From: Verrucomicrobiota bacterium
Lineage (GTDB): Bacteria; Verrucomicrobiota; Verrucomicrobiia; Limisphaerales; SIBE01
Assembly (NCBI GenBank): GCA_027623095.1
Contig: JAQBVM010000004.1
Span: 1-53,978, forward strand
DNA length: 53,978 nucleotides
Direction of reading: 5' to 3'
Shown: piece after piece, positions 8,408 through 16,860 of the stretch
How the letters are laid out: every line of letters begins with the position of its first letter
How positions within the stretch are numbered: position 1 is the first letter of the stretch
Notes under the pieces: model-generated
Databases searched by the model: none
What the model was told of the DNA's origin: nothing
What the model saw: only the letters and a program-made list of their open reading frames with translations
Program-made: the position numbers and the translations under genes

Positions 8408-11400
8408 ATGATTGCCAGAATGGGAGTTCTCCTTCCGATCGTTTGCCTAATGGCTGTTTTTCCATCGCAGGGGGCGGAATTTGCCCGAGGAAAGGCATTG
8501 GAACCTTCTCGACCCGAAGTTCCGCAGGATGGGATCGTTTCGACCCAGTTGAATCCGATGGCCGCCGGCGAGGGGAAACGGTTGTTTGAGGAGATGCCGG
8601 GATTCGCGACGGGTATCCACATGGTGCATGAATTTCCCGCTGACGTTCCTTTTGAATTTCTGCAGGACCAAAGTTGCGCGTCCGGAGTGTGCATTGGGGA
8701 CTACGACGGCGACGGGAAGGCGGACATTTACGTTACAAATTACAGCCGGGGCAATCATCTCTACCGGAATCTGGGAAACTGGCGTTTCGAGGATGTGACA
8801 GAAAAGGCAGGCGTCGAAGGAGGAGGGCGTTGGTGCGCCGGCACGACCTTTGTGGATGTGGAGAATGACGGGGATCTCGATTTGTACGTGTGCGTGTTCA
8901 ATGCGCCGAACCTGCTTTACGTAAATCAGGGCGACGGGACATTTCAGGATCTGGCGAAAGCGCGTGGACTGGATTTTGCGGGAGCCAGCGTGATGATGGC
9001 CTTCGCTGACTATAATTTGGACGGACGTCTGGATGGATACTTGGTGACTCATCGGTTGAATGTTGGAACGGATTATCGTTTGCCCCGTACCTCCCGGGAA
9101 GCGTTTCAACGGTCGATCATTCGAATGAACAAAGCGAGGCAGTTGGAGGTGAGCTCCGCTTACGAAGATTTGTTTGCGCTGACGGACAAAGGTCCCGGCC
9201 GAACCGAGTTGCTCATTGCAGGCCAGGGGGACATTCTGTTTCTGCAACAGCCAGATCGAACATTCGTTAGTCGCGACAAGGAAGGGGGTATCCGTGGACA
9301 CGACATTGGCTTGGCGGCGACTTGGTGGGATTACAACGACGATGGCCGGCCGGATCTGTATGTCTGCAATGATTACAAGGGACCTGACCGCCTGTATCGG
9401 AATGACGGGAATGGCGCCTTCACGGAAGTGGCCCGGACGGCTCTGCCTCATGTGCCGTGGGCGTCGATGAGCGCGGACACGGCTGACCTCAACAACGACG
9501 GGAGGATTGATTTAATGGCGACGGACATGGCGGGATCGAACCATTATCGGCGAATGATCATTGATGGAGATCTAGAAAAGGAGAGATGGTTTTTACTCGT
9601 TTCCGAGCCAAAACAGTACCGGCGCAACGTTGTGTATTTGAACACTGGAACCGATCATGTGATGGAAGTGGCATACCTGGCCGGGTTGGACAGCACGGAT
9701 TGGACTTGGTCGGTCAAGCTTGCCGATTTTGACAACGACGGTTGGGTGGACGTGTTCGTTTCGAATGGAATGTCCCGGGATTTTGTTAACTCTGATCTGG
9801 CGGCGCGAATGAAAGGGCGCGGCAACAGCGCCTGGCGAAATTTACCGGTGTTGCGGGAGTCTAATCTGGCGTTTCGCAACTTGGGTGATTTGCAGTTCTG
9901 CAATGAGGGAGCGGCGTGGGGCCTGGATCACGTCGGCGCGAGTTTCGGAGCCTCCGTCGGCGACCTGGACCAGGACGGCGACCTCGACTTGATCGTGACT
10001 CATTTCAACGAACCCATCTCGGTTTATCGAAACACATCGGCCTCGGGAAACCGGATTCTCGTCCGCCTCAAAGGCACTACAAGCAACGCCTGGGGGATTG
10101 GCGCCAAGGTAAAAGTCGAGACGGCTTCGGGAACGCAAACGCGCTGCCTGGCCTTGTCGAGCGGGTTCATGTCCAGCAATGATCCGGTGGTTCATTTCGG
10201 TTTGGGCGAATCTCGAAAAGTCGATCGAATGACAGTCGAATGGCCGAGCGGCCAGCGTCAGACATGCGAGGACATTGAAGCAGGGAGGGCGTACCTCGTA
10301 ACGGAATCGCATGGTCCATCTGCAAAGCAGACGCCACCGCCGACGTCACCATGGTATCGTCGAAAGGCACTCCCGGAGTCGTTGAAGCGCGAGGAGAGGG
10401 TTTATGACGATTATGCGCGAGAACCGCTGCTGCCGTGGAAACTGTCTCGACTCGGGCCGGGTCTCGCCGTGGGCGATGTCAACGGAGATGGAACCGAGGA
10501 TCTTTTTCTGAGCGGACCTTCCGGGCAAGTGGGTGCGCTTTGCCTTGGCTTTTCCGGCGGTCAGTTCCGGATGTCTCAGCAGGCTTGTTTCAACGGCGAC
10601 ATTGCATGCGAGGACATGGCTCCGTTGTTTTTCGATGCCGATGGTGACGGAGATCTGGATCTGTTTGTGGTTTCCGGCGGGAACGAAGCAGAACGGGGTG
10701 ATCCCGTTTTCCGGGATCGTCTTTATTTAAATACTGGGAAGGGAGATTTCGTGAACGCGCCTGAAGGGACGTTGCCGGACTTGCGCGACTCCGGAAGCGT
10801 GGTGGTTGCCGCGGACTTCGATCGGGACGGTGATCTTGATCTTTTTGTCGGAAGCCGTTGCATTCCTGGGAACTATCCCGCGGCCGCTGAGAGCCGGTTG
10901 CTCCGCAACGAAAGAGGCCGCTTCACTGAGGTAACTGAAATGCTGGCTCCGGAACTGGGGAGGACAGGAATGGTCACTAGCGCCTTGTGGTCCGACGCGA
11001 ACGGAGATGGCTGGCTGGATTTGCTCGTCACTCACGAATGGGGTCCGATAAAACTTTTCGTCAATAATAAGGGTCGTTTCGAGGATCGAACTGACACGGC
11101 TGGGTTGGCGTTAAGGCAAGGTTGGTGGAACGGTCTGGCCTGCGGCGATCTGGATGGCGATGGGGATTTGGATTATGTGGTCACCAATATCGGGCTGAAC
11201 ACAAAATACCGCGCTTCGCGCGAGCGCCCTGTCATGGCTTATTTGGGCGATCTGGACGGATCGGGCCGCACGCAGTTTGTTGAAGCCTTTTACGAGGATG
11301 ACACGCTTTACCCGATGCGCAACCGGGACAGCCTTATCTCGGCCAGTCCAACGCTCGGTGAGAGATTTGTCACGTTTGAGAGTTACGCCTCCGCTTCGTT

Positions 11401-12115
11401 GCAGAGCATTTTCCAACCGGAACGATTGGCGGCTGCGCGGCAGTTTTTTGTGAACACGCTTGAGTCCGGAGTGCTGCTCAATGACGGCGACGGCCACTTT
11501 GAATTTCACGCGCTGCCGCGCCTGGCCCAAACCGCTCCAGCTTTCGGTGTTTCGGTCACGGATGCGGACGGTGATGGAAAACCAGACGTTTATCTCGCAC
11601 AAAATTTTCACGCGGCTCAACCGGAGACGGGTCGAATGAAAGGTGGCTTGAGTTTGCTGCTAAAAGGAGGCGGAGATGGCAGTTTCACACCCATCTGGCC
11701 CGCGGACAGCGGACTCCTGGTGCCGGACGACGCCAAAAGTTTGGCAATCGCGGATTGGAACAATGACGGCTGGCCTGATTTCCTGGTGGGGATAAATGAC
11801 GGCGACATTTTGGCTTTCGAGAATACCCGGCCTTTTCCCAATCGCAGGCTGAGCATCCGGCTTCAGGGCCTGCCAGGCAATCCTTCCGCGATCGGCGCCC
11901 GTCTCACGTTGACACTCGCGAACGGGCTAGCGCAGACCTCCGAAATCTACGCGGGCGGGGGATATCTGTCGCAATCGACAAGCGTCCAAAGTTTCGGGAT
12001 GGGATCCTCGAATGCGGTGGCGAATATCACGGTTCGCTGGCCGGATGGCAGGGTGACATCGGAGGTTCCTTCGCCGGATTCTAGCAAGATCACGATTCAG
12101 GAACCACGGCCATAG
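8408..12115 (+). CDS. CRTAC1-family FG-GAP/VCBS repeat protein with ASPIC/UnbV regions (two modules)
   Basis: Many DxDxDGxxD repeats (GDYDGDGKADIYVTN, DFDNDGWVDVFVSN, DLDQDGDLDLIVTH); UnbV-like VKVETASGTQTRCLALSSGFMSSNDPVVHFGLGESRKVDRMTVEWPSG and a second, similar C-terminal module. Confidence 0.92.
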   Translation: MIARMGVLLPIVCLMAVFPSQGAEFARGKALEPSRPEVPQDGIVSTQLNPMAAGEGKRLFEEMPGFATGIHMVHEFPADVPFEFLQDQSCASGVCIGDYDGDGKADIYVTNYSRGNHLYRNLGNWRFEDVTEKAGVEGGGRWCAGTTFVDVENDGDLDLYVCVFNAPNLLYVNQGDGTFQDLAKARGLDFAGASVMMAFADYNLDGRLDGYLVTHRLNVGTDYRLPRTSREAFQRSIIRMNKARQLEVSSAYEDLFALTDKGPGRTELLIAGQGDILFLQQPDRTFVSRDKEGGIRGHDIGLAATWWDYNDDGRPDLYVCNDYKGPDRLYRNDGNGAFTEVARTALPHVPWASMSADTADLNNDGRIDLMATDMAGSNHYRRMIIDGDLEKERWFLLVSEPKQYRRNVVYLNTGTDHVMEVAYLAGLDSTDWTWSVKLADFDNDGWVDVFVSNGMSRDFVNSDLAARMKGRGNSAWRNLPVLRESNLAFRNLGDLQFCNEGAAWGLDHVGASFGASVGDLDQDGDLDLIVTHFNEPISVYRNTSASGNRILVRLKGTTSNAWGIGAKVKVETASGTQTRCLALSSGFMSSNDPVVHFGLGESRKVDRMTVEWPSGQRQTCEDIEAGRAYLVTESHGPSAKQTPPPTSPWYRRKALPESLKREERVYDDYAREPLLPWKLSRLGPGLAVGDVNGDGTEDLFLSGPSGQVGALCLGFSGGQFRMSQQACFNGDIACEDMAPLFFDADGDGDLDLFVVSGGNEAERGDPVFRDRLYLNTGKGDFVNAPEGTLPDLRDSGSVVVAADFDRDGDLDLFVGSRCIPGNYPAAAESRLLRNERGRFTEVTEMLAPELGRTGMVTSALWSDANGDGWLDLLVTHEWGPIKLFVNNKGRFEDRTDTAGLALRQGWWNGLACGDLDGDGDLDYVVTNIGLNTKYRASRERPVMAYLGDLDGSGRTQFVEAFYEDDTLYPMRNRDSLISASPTLGERFVTFESYASASLQSIFQPERLAAARQFFVNTLESGVLLNDGDGHFEFHALPRLAQTAPAFGVSVTDADGDGKPDVYLAQNFHAAQPETGRMKGGLSLLLKGGGDGSFTPIWPADSGLLVPDDAKSLAIADWNNDGWPDFLVGINDGDILAFENTRPFPNRRLSIRLQGLPGNPSAIGARLTLTLANGLAQTSEIYAGGGYLSQSTSVQSFGMGSSNAVANITVRWPDGRVTSEVPSPDSSKITIQEPRP

Positions 12116-12127
12116 ACGTCCTGGTGA

Positions 12128-14131
12128 ATGTCGCTAATGCATAACGAATTTCGACACGACCCGCCGAAGGCGGGTGATCCCGCCAAGCGCCACGAGCAGT
12201 CCTCGCGGCGGCGCTACATGCGTTTCGTTGAGGATTACAAACTGAGGCGCCTCGACGCGATTGCGGAAGATGGCAAGAACGGAGAAAAACCCGAGGAGCC
12301 GGCAAATGGAGGCGAGGACACTTCCGCGCCTGGATTCGCCGGGTTGCGCCGTGGGAAACGGCGTCAATATGTCCGGGAGTATCTGCGCTGGCTTTGGCCT
12401 CATCGTTTCGCGGTCGGGGCGCTGTTTATTTTTGCATTGCTGGCTGCGGGACTGGAAATGGCTGAGCCGCTCTTCATGCGGTACATCATCGATGATGTTC
12501 TGCTGAATACCGAATTGGATTCGGCTTCCCGCATGGCGCGTCTTCATCTGGTTGGAGCACTGTTTGTCGGTGTGGTGGTCGTTTCGAGGTTAATCGGTGT
12601 TCTCAAAGACTATCGCCAGCGATTGCTGAACGTGCGTGTCATGCTGTCTTTGCGCCGATCGTTGTTTGAGCGGTTGCTGCACTTGCCGTTGCCAAAACTT
12701 TGGGACATGAAGACTGGCGGGATCCTATCCCGTCTGTCGGGCGATGTGGATACCACAACGGGCCTTATGCAAATGGCCATTGTTTCGCCCGCCGTCTCGA
12801 TCATTCGTCTGGTCATCGCCGTTGGCATATTGCTGACGTTGAATTGGAAGCTGGCGCTGACAGCGCTGGCGATTATCCCGGGTGTGATGTTGGTGAGCTT
12901 TGCCTCGGCGCGGCGGATACGCCCGATCTACCGTTCCATGCGCAAGGACGTGGAGCAGATCGACGGAAGAGTGGGCGAAACGGTTTCAGGGATTCGCGTC
13001 GTAAGAGCGTTCCGGCGGGAGATTCGGGAATTGCTCGACTACATGCGCGGCAGGCACACGGTCCTGCGCAAGGAGCTGTTCGCGCATCGCCGCGAATTGG
13101 TTCTTTGGACGTCCTGGGGTCTGCTTTTGGGGGCTGTCAATGTCGTGATCGTTTGGTACGGAGGTTATCTAAACATTGCTGGCAGCGCCTCGATCGGCGA
13201 TATCATGGCATTCCAGTGGTACACTTTTCTGCTGCTGAATCCTGTGTGGCAGATTGTCAATTCCTTCTCGGAACTGCAACGGTCGCTCGCCGCCATGGAG
13301 CGTGTGTTCGAGCTGTTGGGAATGGACGACGACAAACCTGACAAACCGGACGCCTGTGATGCGCCGCAGGTCGTTCGGGAAATCAGGTTCGAGAACGTCG
13401 AGTTTGAATATCGGCAGGGACTCCCCGTGGTCCGCGATTTCGACGTCATCGTTCCGGGCGGTTCCGTAATCGCTTTGGTGGGGCGGAGCGGCGCCGGGAA
13501 GACGACCGTAACGGATCTGGTAGCGCGTTTTCACGATCCCACGCGGGGGCGTATTCTGCTGAATGGCCGCGATATCCGGGACTTCCGGTTGAGCACATAT
13601 CGCGACCTGCTGGCTATTGTACAGCAGGACGTCTTCTTGTTCGACGGATCGGTGCGGGACAACATCGCTTACGGCAGGCACGATGCCACCGATCCCGAAG
13701 TCGAAGACGCCGCCAGGCGCGCCAATGCGCACGAATTCATCATTAAACTTCCCGAGCAGTACGAGACATTCATTGGCGAGCGTGGTGTCAAACTTTCCGG
13801 CGGACAATGCCAGCGGCTGGCAATTGCCAGAGCGGTCCTTGCGGCGCCCCAAATTCTCATCCTCGACGAGGCGACCAGCAATCTCGACACGGAGAGCGAG
13901 CAGCTCATCCAGGCGTCCATGGCCACGCTCCTCGCCGGCCGAACGACCTTCGTGATTGCCCATCGGCTTTCGACCATCCGCCGCGCCAATTTGATTCTGC
14001 TGATGGAGGACGGGCGTGTCATTGAGCGCGGCACGCACGAGCAACTCATGAGTGCCCGGGGCAATTATTACGATATGGTCCAGCGTCAGATGGAATTGCA
14101 GGGCCGGGACGGCGAACAATTGTGGAAATAA
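12128..14131 (+). CDS. MsbA-like ABC transporter, fused permease and ATP-binding domains
   Basis: Walker A GRSGAGKTT, signature LSGGQCQRLAIARA, Walker B ILILDEATSNLD, H-loop VIAHRLSTI; N-terminal TM domain. Confidence 0.94.
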   Translation: MSLMHNEFRHDPPKAGDPAKRHEQSSRRRYMRFVEDYKLRRLDAIAEDGKNGEKPEEPANGGEDTSAPGFAGLRRGKRRQYVREYLRWLWPHRFAVGALFIFALLAAGLEMAEPLFMRYIIDDVLLNTELDSASRMARLHLVGALFVGVVVVSRLIGVLKDYRQRLLNVRVMLSLRRSLFERLLHLPLPKLWDMKTGGILSRLSGDVDTTTGLMQMAIVSPAVSIIRLVIAVGILLTLNWKLALTALAIIPGVMLVSFASARRIRPIYRSMRKDVEQIDGRVGETVSGIRVVRAFRREIRELLDYMRGRHTVLRKELFAHRRELVLWTSWGLLLGAVNVVIVWYGGYLNIAGSASIGDIMAFQWYTFLLLNPVWQIVNSFSELQRSLAAMERVFELLGMDDDKPDKPDACDAPQVVREIRFENVEFEYRQGLPVVRDFDVIVPGGSVIALVGRSGAGKTTVTDLVARFHDPTRGRILLNGRDIRDFRLSTYRDLLAIVQQDVFLFDGSVRDNIAYGRHDATDPEVEDAARRANAHEFIIKLPEQYETFIGERGVKLSGGQCQRLAIARAVLAAPQILILDEATSNLDTESEQLIQASMATLLAGRTTFVIAHRLSTIRRANLILLMEDGRVIERGTHEQLMSARGNYYDMVQRQMELQGRDGEQLWK

Positions 14132-14182
14132 GGTCAACGCCCAACACCCAACATTGAACGTTCCATGCGGTTACCCGGAAAA

Positions 14183-14252
14183 TGGGAGGGTGAGGCTCGC
14201 GCCGAACCCTGGAATCGCCGAAGAATGAGTTCGACGGGAGTCTCGCCCTCCC
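14183..14252. repeat. Dispersed inverted repeat, copy A (GGGAGGGTGAGGCTC...GAGTCTCGCCCTCCC)
   Basis: tgggagggtgaggctcgcgccgaaccctggaatc...gttcgacgggagtctcgccctcccgg; closely similar to 23560..23631. Confidence 0.8.
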
Positions 14253-14463
14253 GGCAAAACGAAGACCGTGATCGAAATGGCATTTTCATCCGAAGCGGTA
14301 TTCCGATCGGGATGGTGGATTCGTGAAGATTCCACAGTTCGATAGGAGTTTCACCCTGCGATTTTCCGGCAACCAAAATGTGGCGATTCTCTCGATATCC
14401 TCCGGGAGTCTCAAACCCCGCTTGACCTGCGAGTTGTAATTGGTAAGTTGCGGATTATCAATT

Positions 14464-14548
14464 GCCCGCGTGGCGGAATTGGCAGACGCGCTAGATTCAG
14501 GTTCTAGTGATTAACATCGTACAGGTTCAAATCCTGTCGCGGGCACCA
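14464..14548 (+). tRNA. tRNA-Leu (anticodon CAG)
   Basis: Acceptor GCCCGCG/CGCGGGC, encoded CCA, TggcGGAAttGGCAGACGC D-arm, anticodon stem-loop CTAGA-TTCAGGT-TCTAG, T-arm ACAGGTTCAAATCCTGT, long variable arm. Confidence 0.96.
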
Positions 14549-14605
14549 ATCAGGAACGGATTCGCAGCGTTAAACTGCAACCGGAGCCTGTCGCAAGTAG
14601 CATTC

Positions 14606-16210
14606 ATGGGTTCTATTGTCCGTCTGGCTGCGACCAACGATGCGCCGCAATACCTCGATTTGATCAAGGTTGTGCTCGGCGAGGATTATCCGGACAAGCA
14701 AGTCTATGACATGTCCTGGATCTTGACGCAGTTCGGGCCGGCCTCGGATATGGAAACTTGGGTCGTTGAGGCAAACGGCAAATTGAATGGCGCGATTTCA
14801 ATTCTTCCTCCGCTGCTGAGCAACACCAATCCGATCGCCAATTTGGGTCGCCAACTTTTCCGCCCCGAGAGCTATGCGGACGGATCGGCGGGCGAGCTAC
14901 TGAGGAAAGTGACCGAATTGACGCGGGAGCGCAAGCAACACTGCGTGGCGCGAGCTCTGGCGCATAACTACGACGAACTGGTTCTTTTTGAAAAGCTGGG
15001 ATACGCGTGCGTGGGGTACCAGCCTTTTAAGCACATGAACCGCGTTCGAGAGGGCGCGCTTTTTTTTGTTCGCGTCGCCCGCCCGGAGTTGCTTGCCCGT
15101 TTGCCGCTTTCCGACGCTTTGCCTCAGGTAAAGGAACTGTCGTCTGTAGTGTTGTCGAATCTGGGCATACCATTTCCAATCTCGATTCAGGATGGGACGG
15201 CGGGTTATCCGCTGCAAACCGAGACGGAGTGTTCGGACACAACAATCGAAGAGTTCGAGAAATTCAAGAGCCTGGTTCCAGGCGACGGAAATCGGACCGA
15301 GATTTCTGGAAGTTTCAACATGGGTTTCGGCTATTTGCGAACCGGCAGCAAAGCTCCATTCCGGGCGATTCTTGGAAAACGGGATGGTGTTGTCACGGCG
15401 GGCCTGGCCTATACGGTTGATCCGTTTGACCGGTGCCTGAGATTGGTGACTTCTTTTGCGACCGACGATCTTTCGTTGGGAGCGGTCCTTCGTCACATGC
15501 TCAAGATCGGGCAAGAACAGTTGAGCGCGGCTTATGTGGAGGTGGACATTCTCGTGACTGCCCGGAGGCTGTTAAAGACCCTGGAACAGCTCGGTTTCGT
15601 GCCAATCGCTTATCTGGCCGAGTTCTATATTCAGTCCGGGATTTACACGGACGTCGTCAAGATGGTGAAACTGAACATAGTCTATTCCCAGGATGACACC
15701 CAGTTCACACCGAGTGTCCGCACAATCGTGGACATCGTGGACCGGAATTTCCAGGATCAGAAGCTCGGTGTCGCGATTATCAACCTGCTTCGGGGACTGC
15801 CGATATTCGAAGGTCTCGGGGATGGGGAATTGCGCAAGATGGCGCGGCTCTTTACTCAGAAACTCTATCAGGCCGGTGAAAAGATCTTCGACAAGGGCGA
15901 TTCCGGTAAAGAGGCCTACGTGGTGATGCGCGGGGCTGTGGATATCGTGCTGAACGAAAACTCAAAACCGATCGCAACGATCGGCAGCGGCCAAATCCTG
16001 GGCGAACTGGCTTTCCTAGATGGCGCGGCTCGGGGGGCAATCGCCGTAGCCCATCACGCCAGCATTCTTCTGATCATTCAGCGATCGGCTTTCAATATGC
16101 TCGCTCAACAGGAACCGCAGTTGGGAATGGTGGTCATGCGCAACATTGCACGCGAACTTTCCAACCGATTACGGAAAACGACACTTGCCGTTGCCGCTGC
16201 TCAGAAATGA
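14606..16210 (+). CDS. GNAT-like acetyltransferase region(s) fused to a C-terminal cyclic-nucleotide-binding domain
   Basis: N-terminal GNAT-like pattern with GSAGELLRKVTELTRER and LFEKLGY; later LLKTLEQLGFVPIAYLAEF; C-terminal CAP-like FDKGDSGKEAYVVMRGAVDIVLNENSKPIATIGSGQILGELAFLDGAARGAIAVA. Confidence 0.75.
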   Translation: MGSIVRLAATNDAPQYLDLIKVVLGEDYPDKQVYDMSWILTQFGPASDMETWVVEANGKLNGAISILPPLLSNTNPIANLGRQLFRPESYADGSAGELLRKVTELTRERKQHCVARALAHNYDELVLFEKLGYACVGYQPFKHMNRVREGALFFVRVARPELLARLPLSDALPQVKELSSVVLSNLGIPFPISIQDGTAGYPLQTETECSDTTIEEFEKFKSLVPGDGNRTEISGSFNMGFGYLRTGSKAPFRAILGKRDGVVTAGLAYTVDPFDRCLRLVTSFATDDLSLGAVLRHMLKIGQEQLSAAYVEVDILVTARRLLKTLEQLGFVPIAYLAEFYIQSGIYTDVVKMVKLNIVYSQDDTQFTPSVRTIVDIVDRNFQDQKLGVAIINLLRGLPIFEGLGDGELRKMARLFTQKLYQAGEKIFDKGDSGKEAYVVMRGAVDIVLNENSKPIATIGSGQILGELAFLDGAARGAIAVAHHASILLIIQRSAFNMLAQQEPQLGMVVMRNIARELSNRLRKTTLAVAAAQK

Positions 16211-16263
16211 AGGTTCTCCATGAGTCTCGCAGGAGTCGCGGTGACGAGACCCATTTCTCTTGG

Positions 16264-16308
16264 GGAAACGGCAGCAAGTGAGGCCCTTTATCAGCTCCTG
16301 CTGTTTCC
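16264..16308. terminator. Candidate bidirectional hairpin between convergent genes
   Basis: ggaaacggcagcaag...ctcctgctgtttcc inverted repeat between the 16210 (+) and 16320 (-) gene ends. Confidence 0.3.
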
Positions 16309-16319
16309 TAAACGGGCTC

Positions 16320-16853
16320 TCACCATGAAATCGGAACGGTGACGCGATTTCCAAAGCGGTTTTGATAGAATAGCTGTTTGTGCGCGGAGCCGTATTCATG
16401 CACCAGGCGTGTGATTTTCACGTCGTAACAGCAGTACTCCGCAATCTCCAGAAGTTTGCCCTGCCGGAACCATTCAATCGCCTGCAATCCTTCGGCAGTT
16501 TTTTCCACGCCCAAAGTCGAGACAGCGATGCTGTCCAGTGAGAGGCGGTGGTTGAGCGTTTTCTGGAGTTCGATCAGGAGATCCAAGGTGGGCGTTTGAG
16601 TCAGATCCATCACTGTGTAGCCGTGCAAAACTTCATAATCAAATCGGAGATTGTTGAATCCGATCACAAGATCCGCTTTCAGCAGTTCCTCGATCAAGTC
16701 GTGAACATTTTTCTCGCCATAAATCTTGTAGCCTCCGCGCTTGGTGCTGTAGGTAACTCCGATGCTCATTTTCATGTCGCGGATATTGCTCCAACCGCCG
16801 ACATCATCCGCGGATTTCTGAGTTTCGAGATCGAAATAGACGAGATTCTTCAC
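16320..16853 (-). CDS. Ribonuclease H-like / DEDD-type 3'-5' exonuclease domain protein
   Basis: VYFDLETQKS, DLVIGFNNLRFDYEVL, YCCYDVKITRLVHEYG acidic motifs. Confidence 0.75.
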   Translation of the reverse strand: MKNLVYFDLETQKSADDVGGWSNIRDMKMSIGVTYSTKRGGYKIYGEKNVHDLIEELLKADLVIGFNNLRFDYEVLHGYTVMDLTQTPTLDLLIELQKTLNHRLSLDSIAVSTLGVEKTAEGLQAIEWFRQGKLLEIAEYCCYDVKITRLVHEYGSAHKQLFYQNRFGNRVTVPISW

Positions 16854-16860
16854 GCCGGGT

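Noticed and set aside
12134-12547. Several 100-300 aa antisense ORFs over ABC transporter, metH and T2SS genes
   Set aside because: All overlap strong coding sequences and lack motifs; expected by-products of GC-rich codon bias.
14464-14548. tRNA-Leu as an integration site for a mobile island
   Set aside because: No integrase, no repeated tRNA 3' end and no phage-like genes seen next to it.
14507-14605. ORF track start of the GNAT/cNMP protein inside the tRNA gene
   Set aside because: The first 33 residues translate tRNA-Leu and spacer; the true start is most likely the ATG at 14606.
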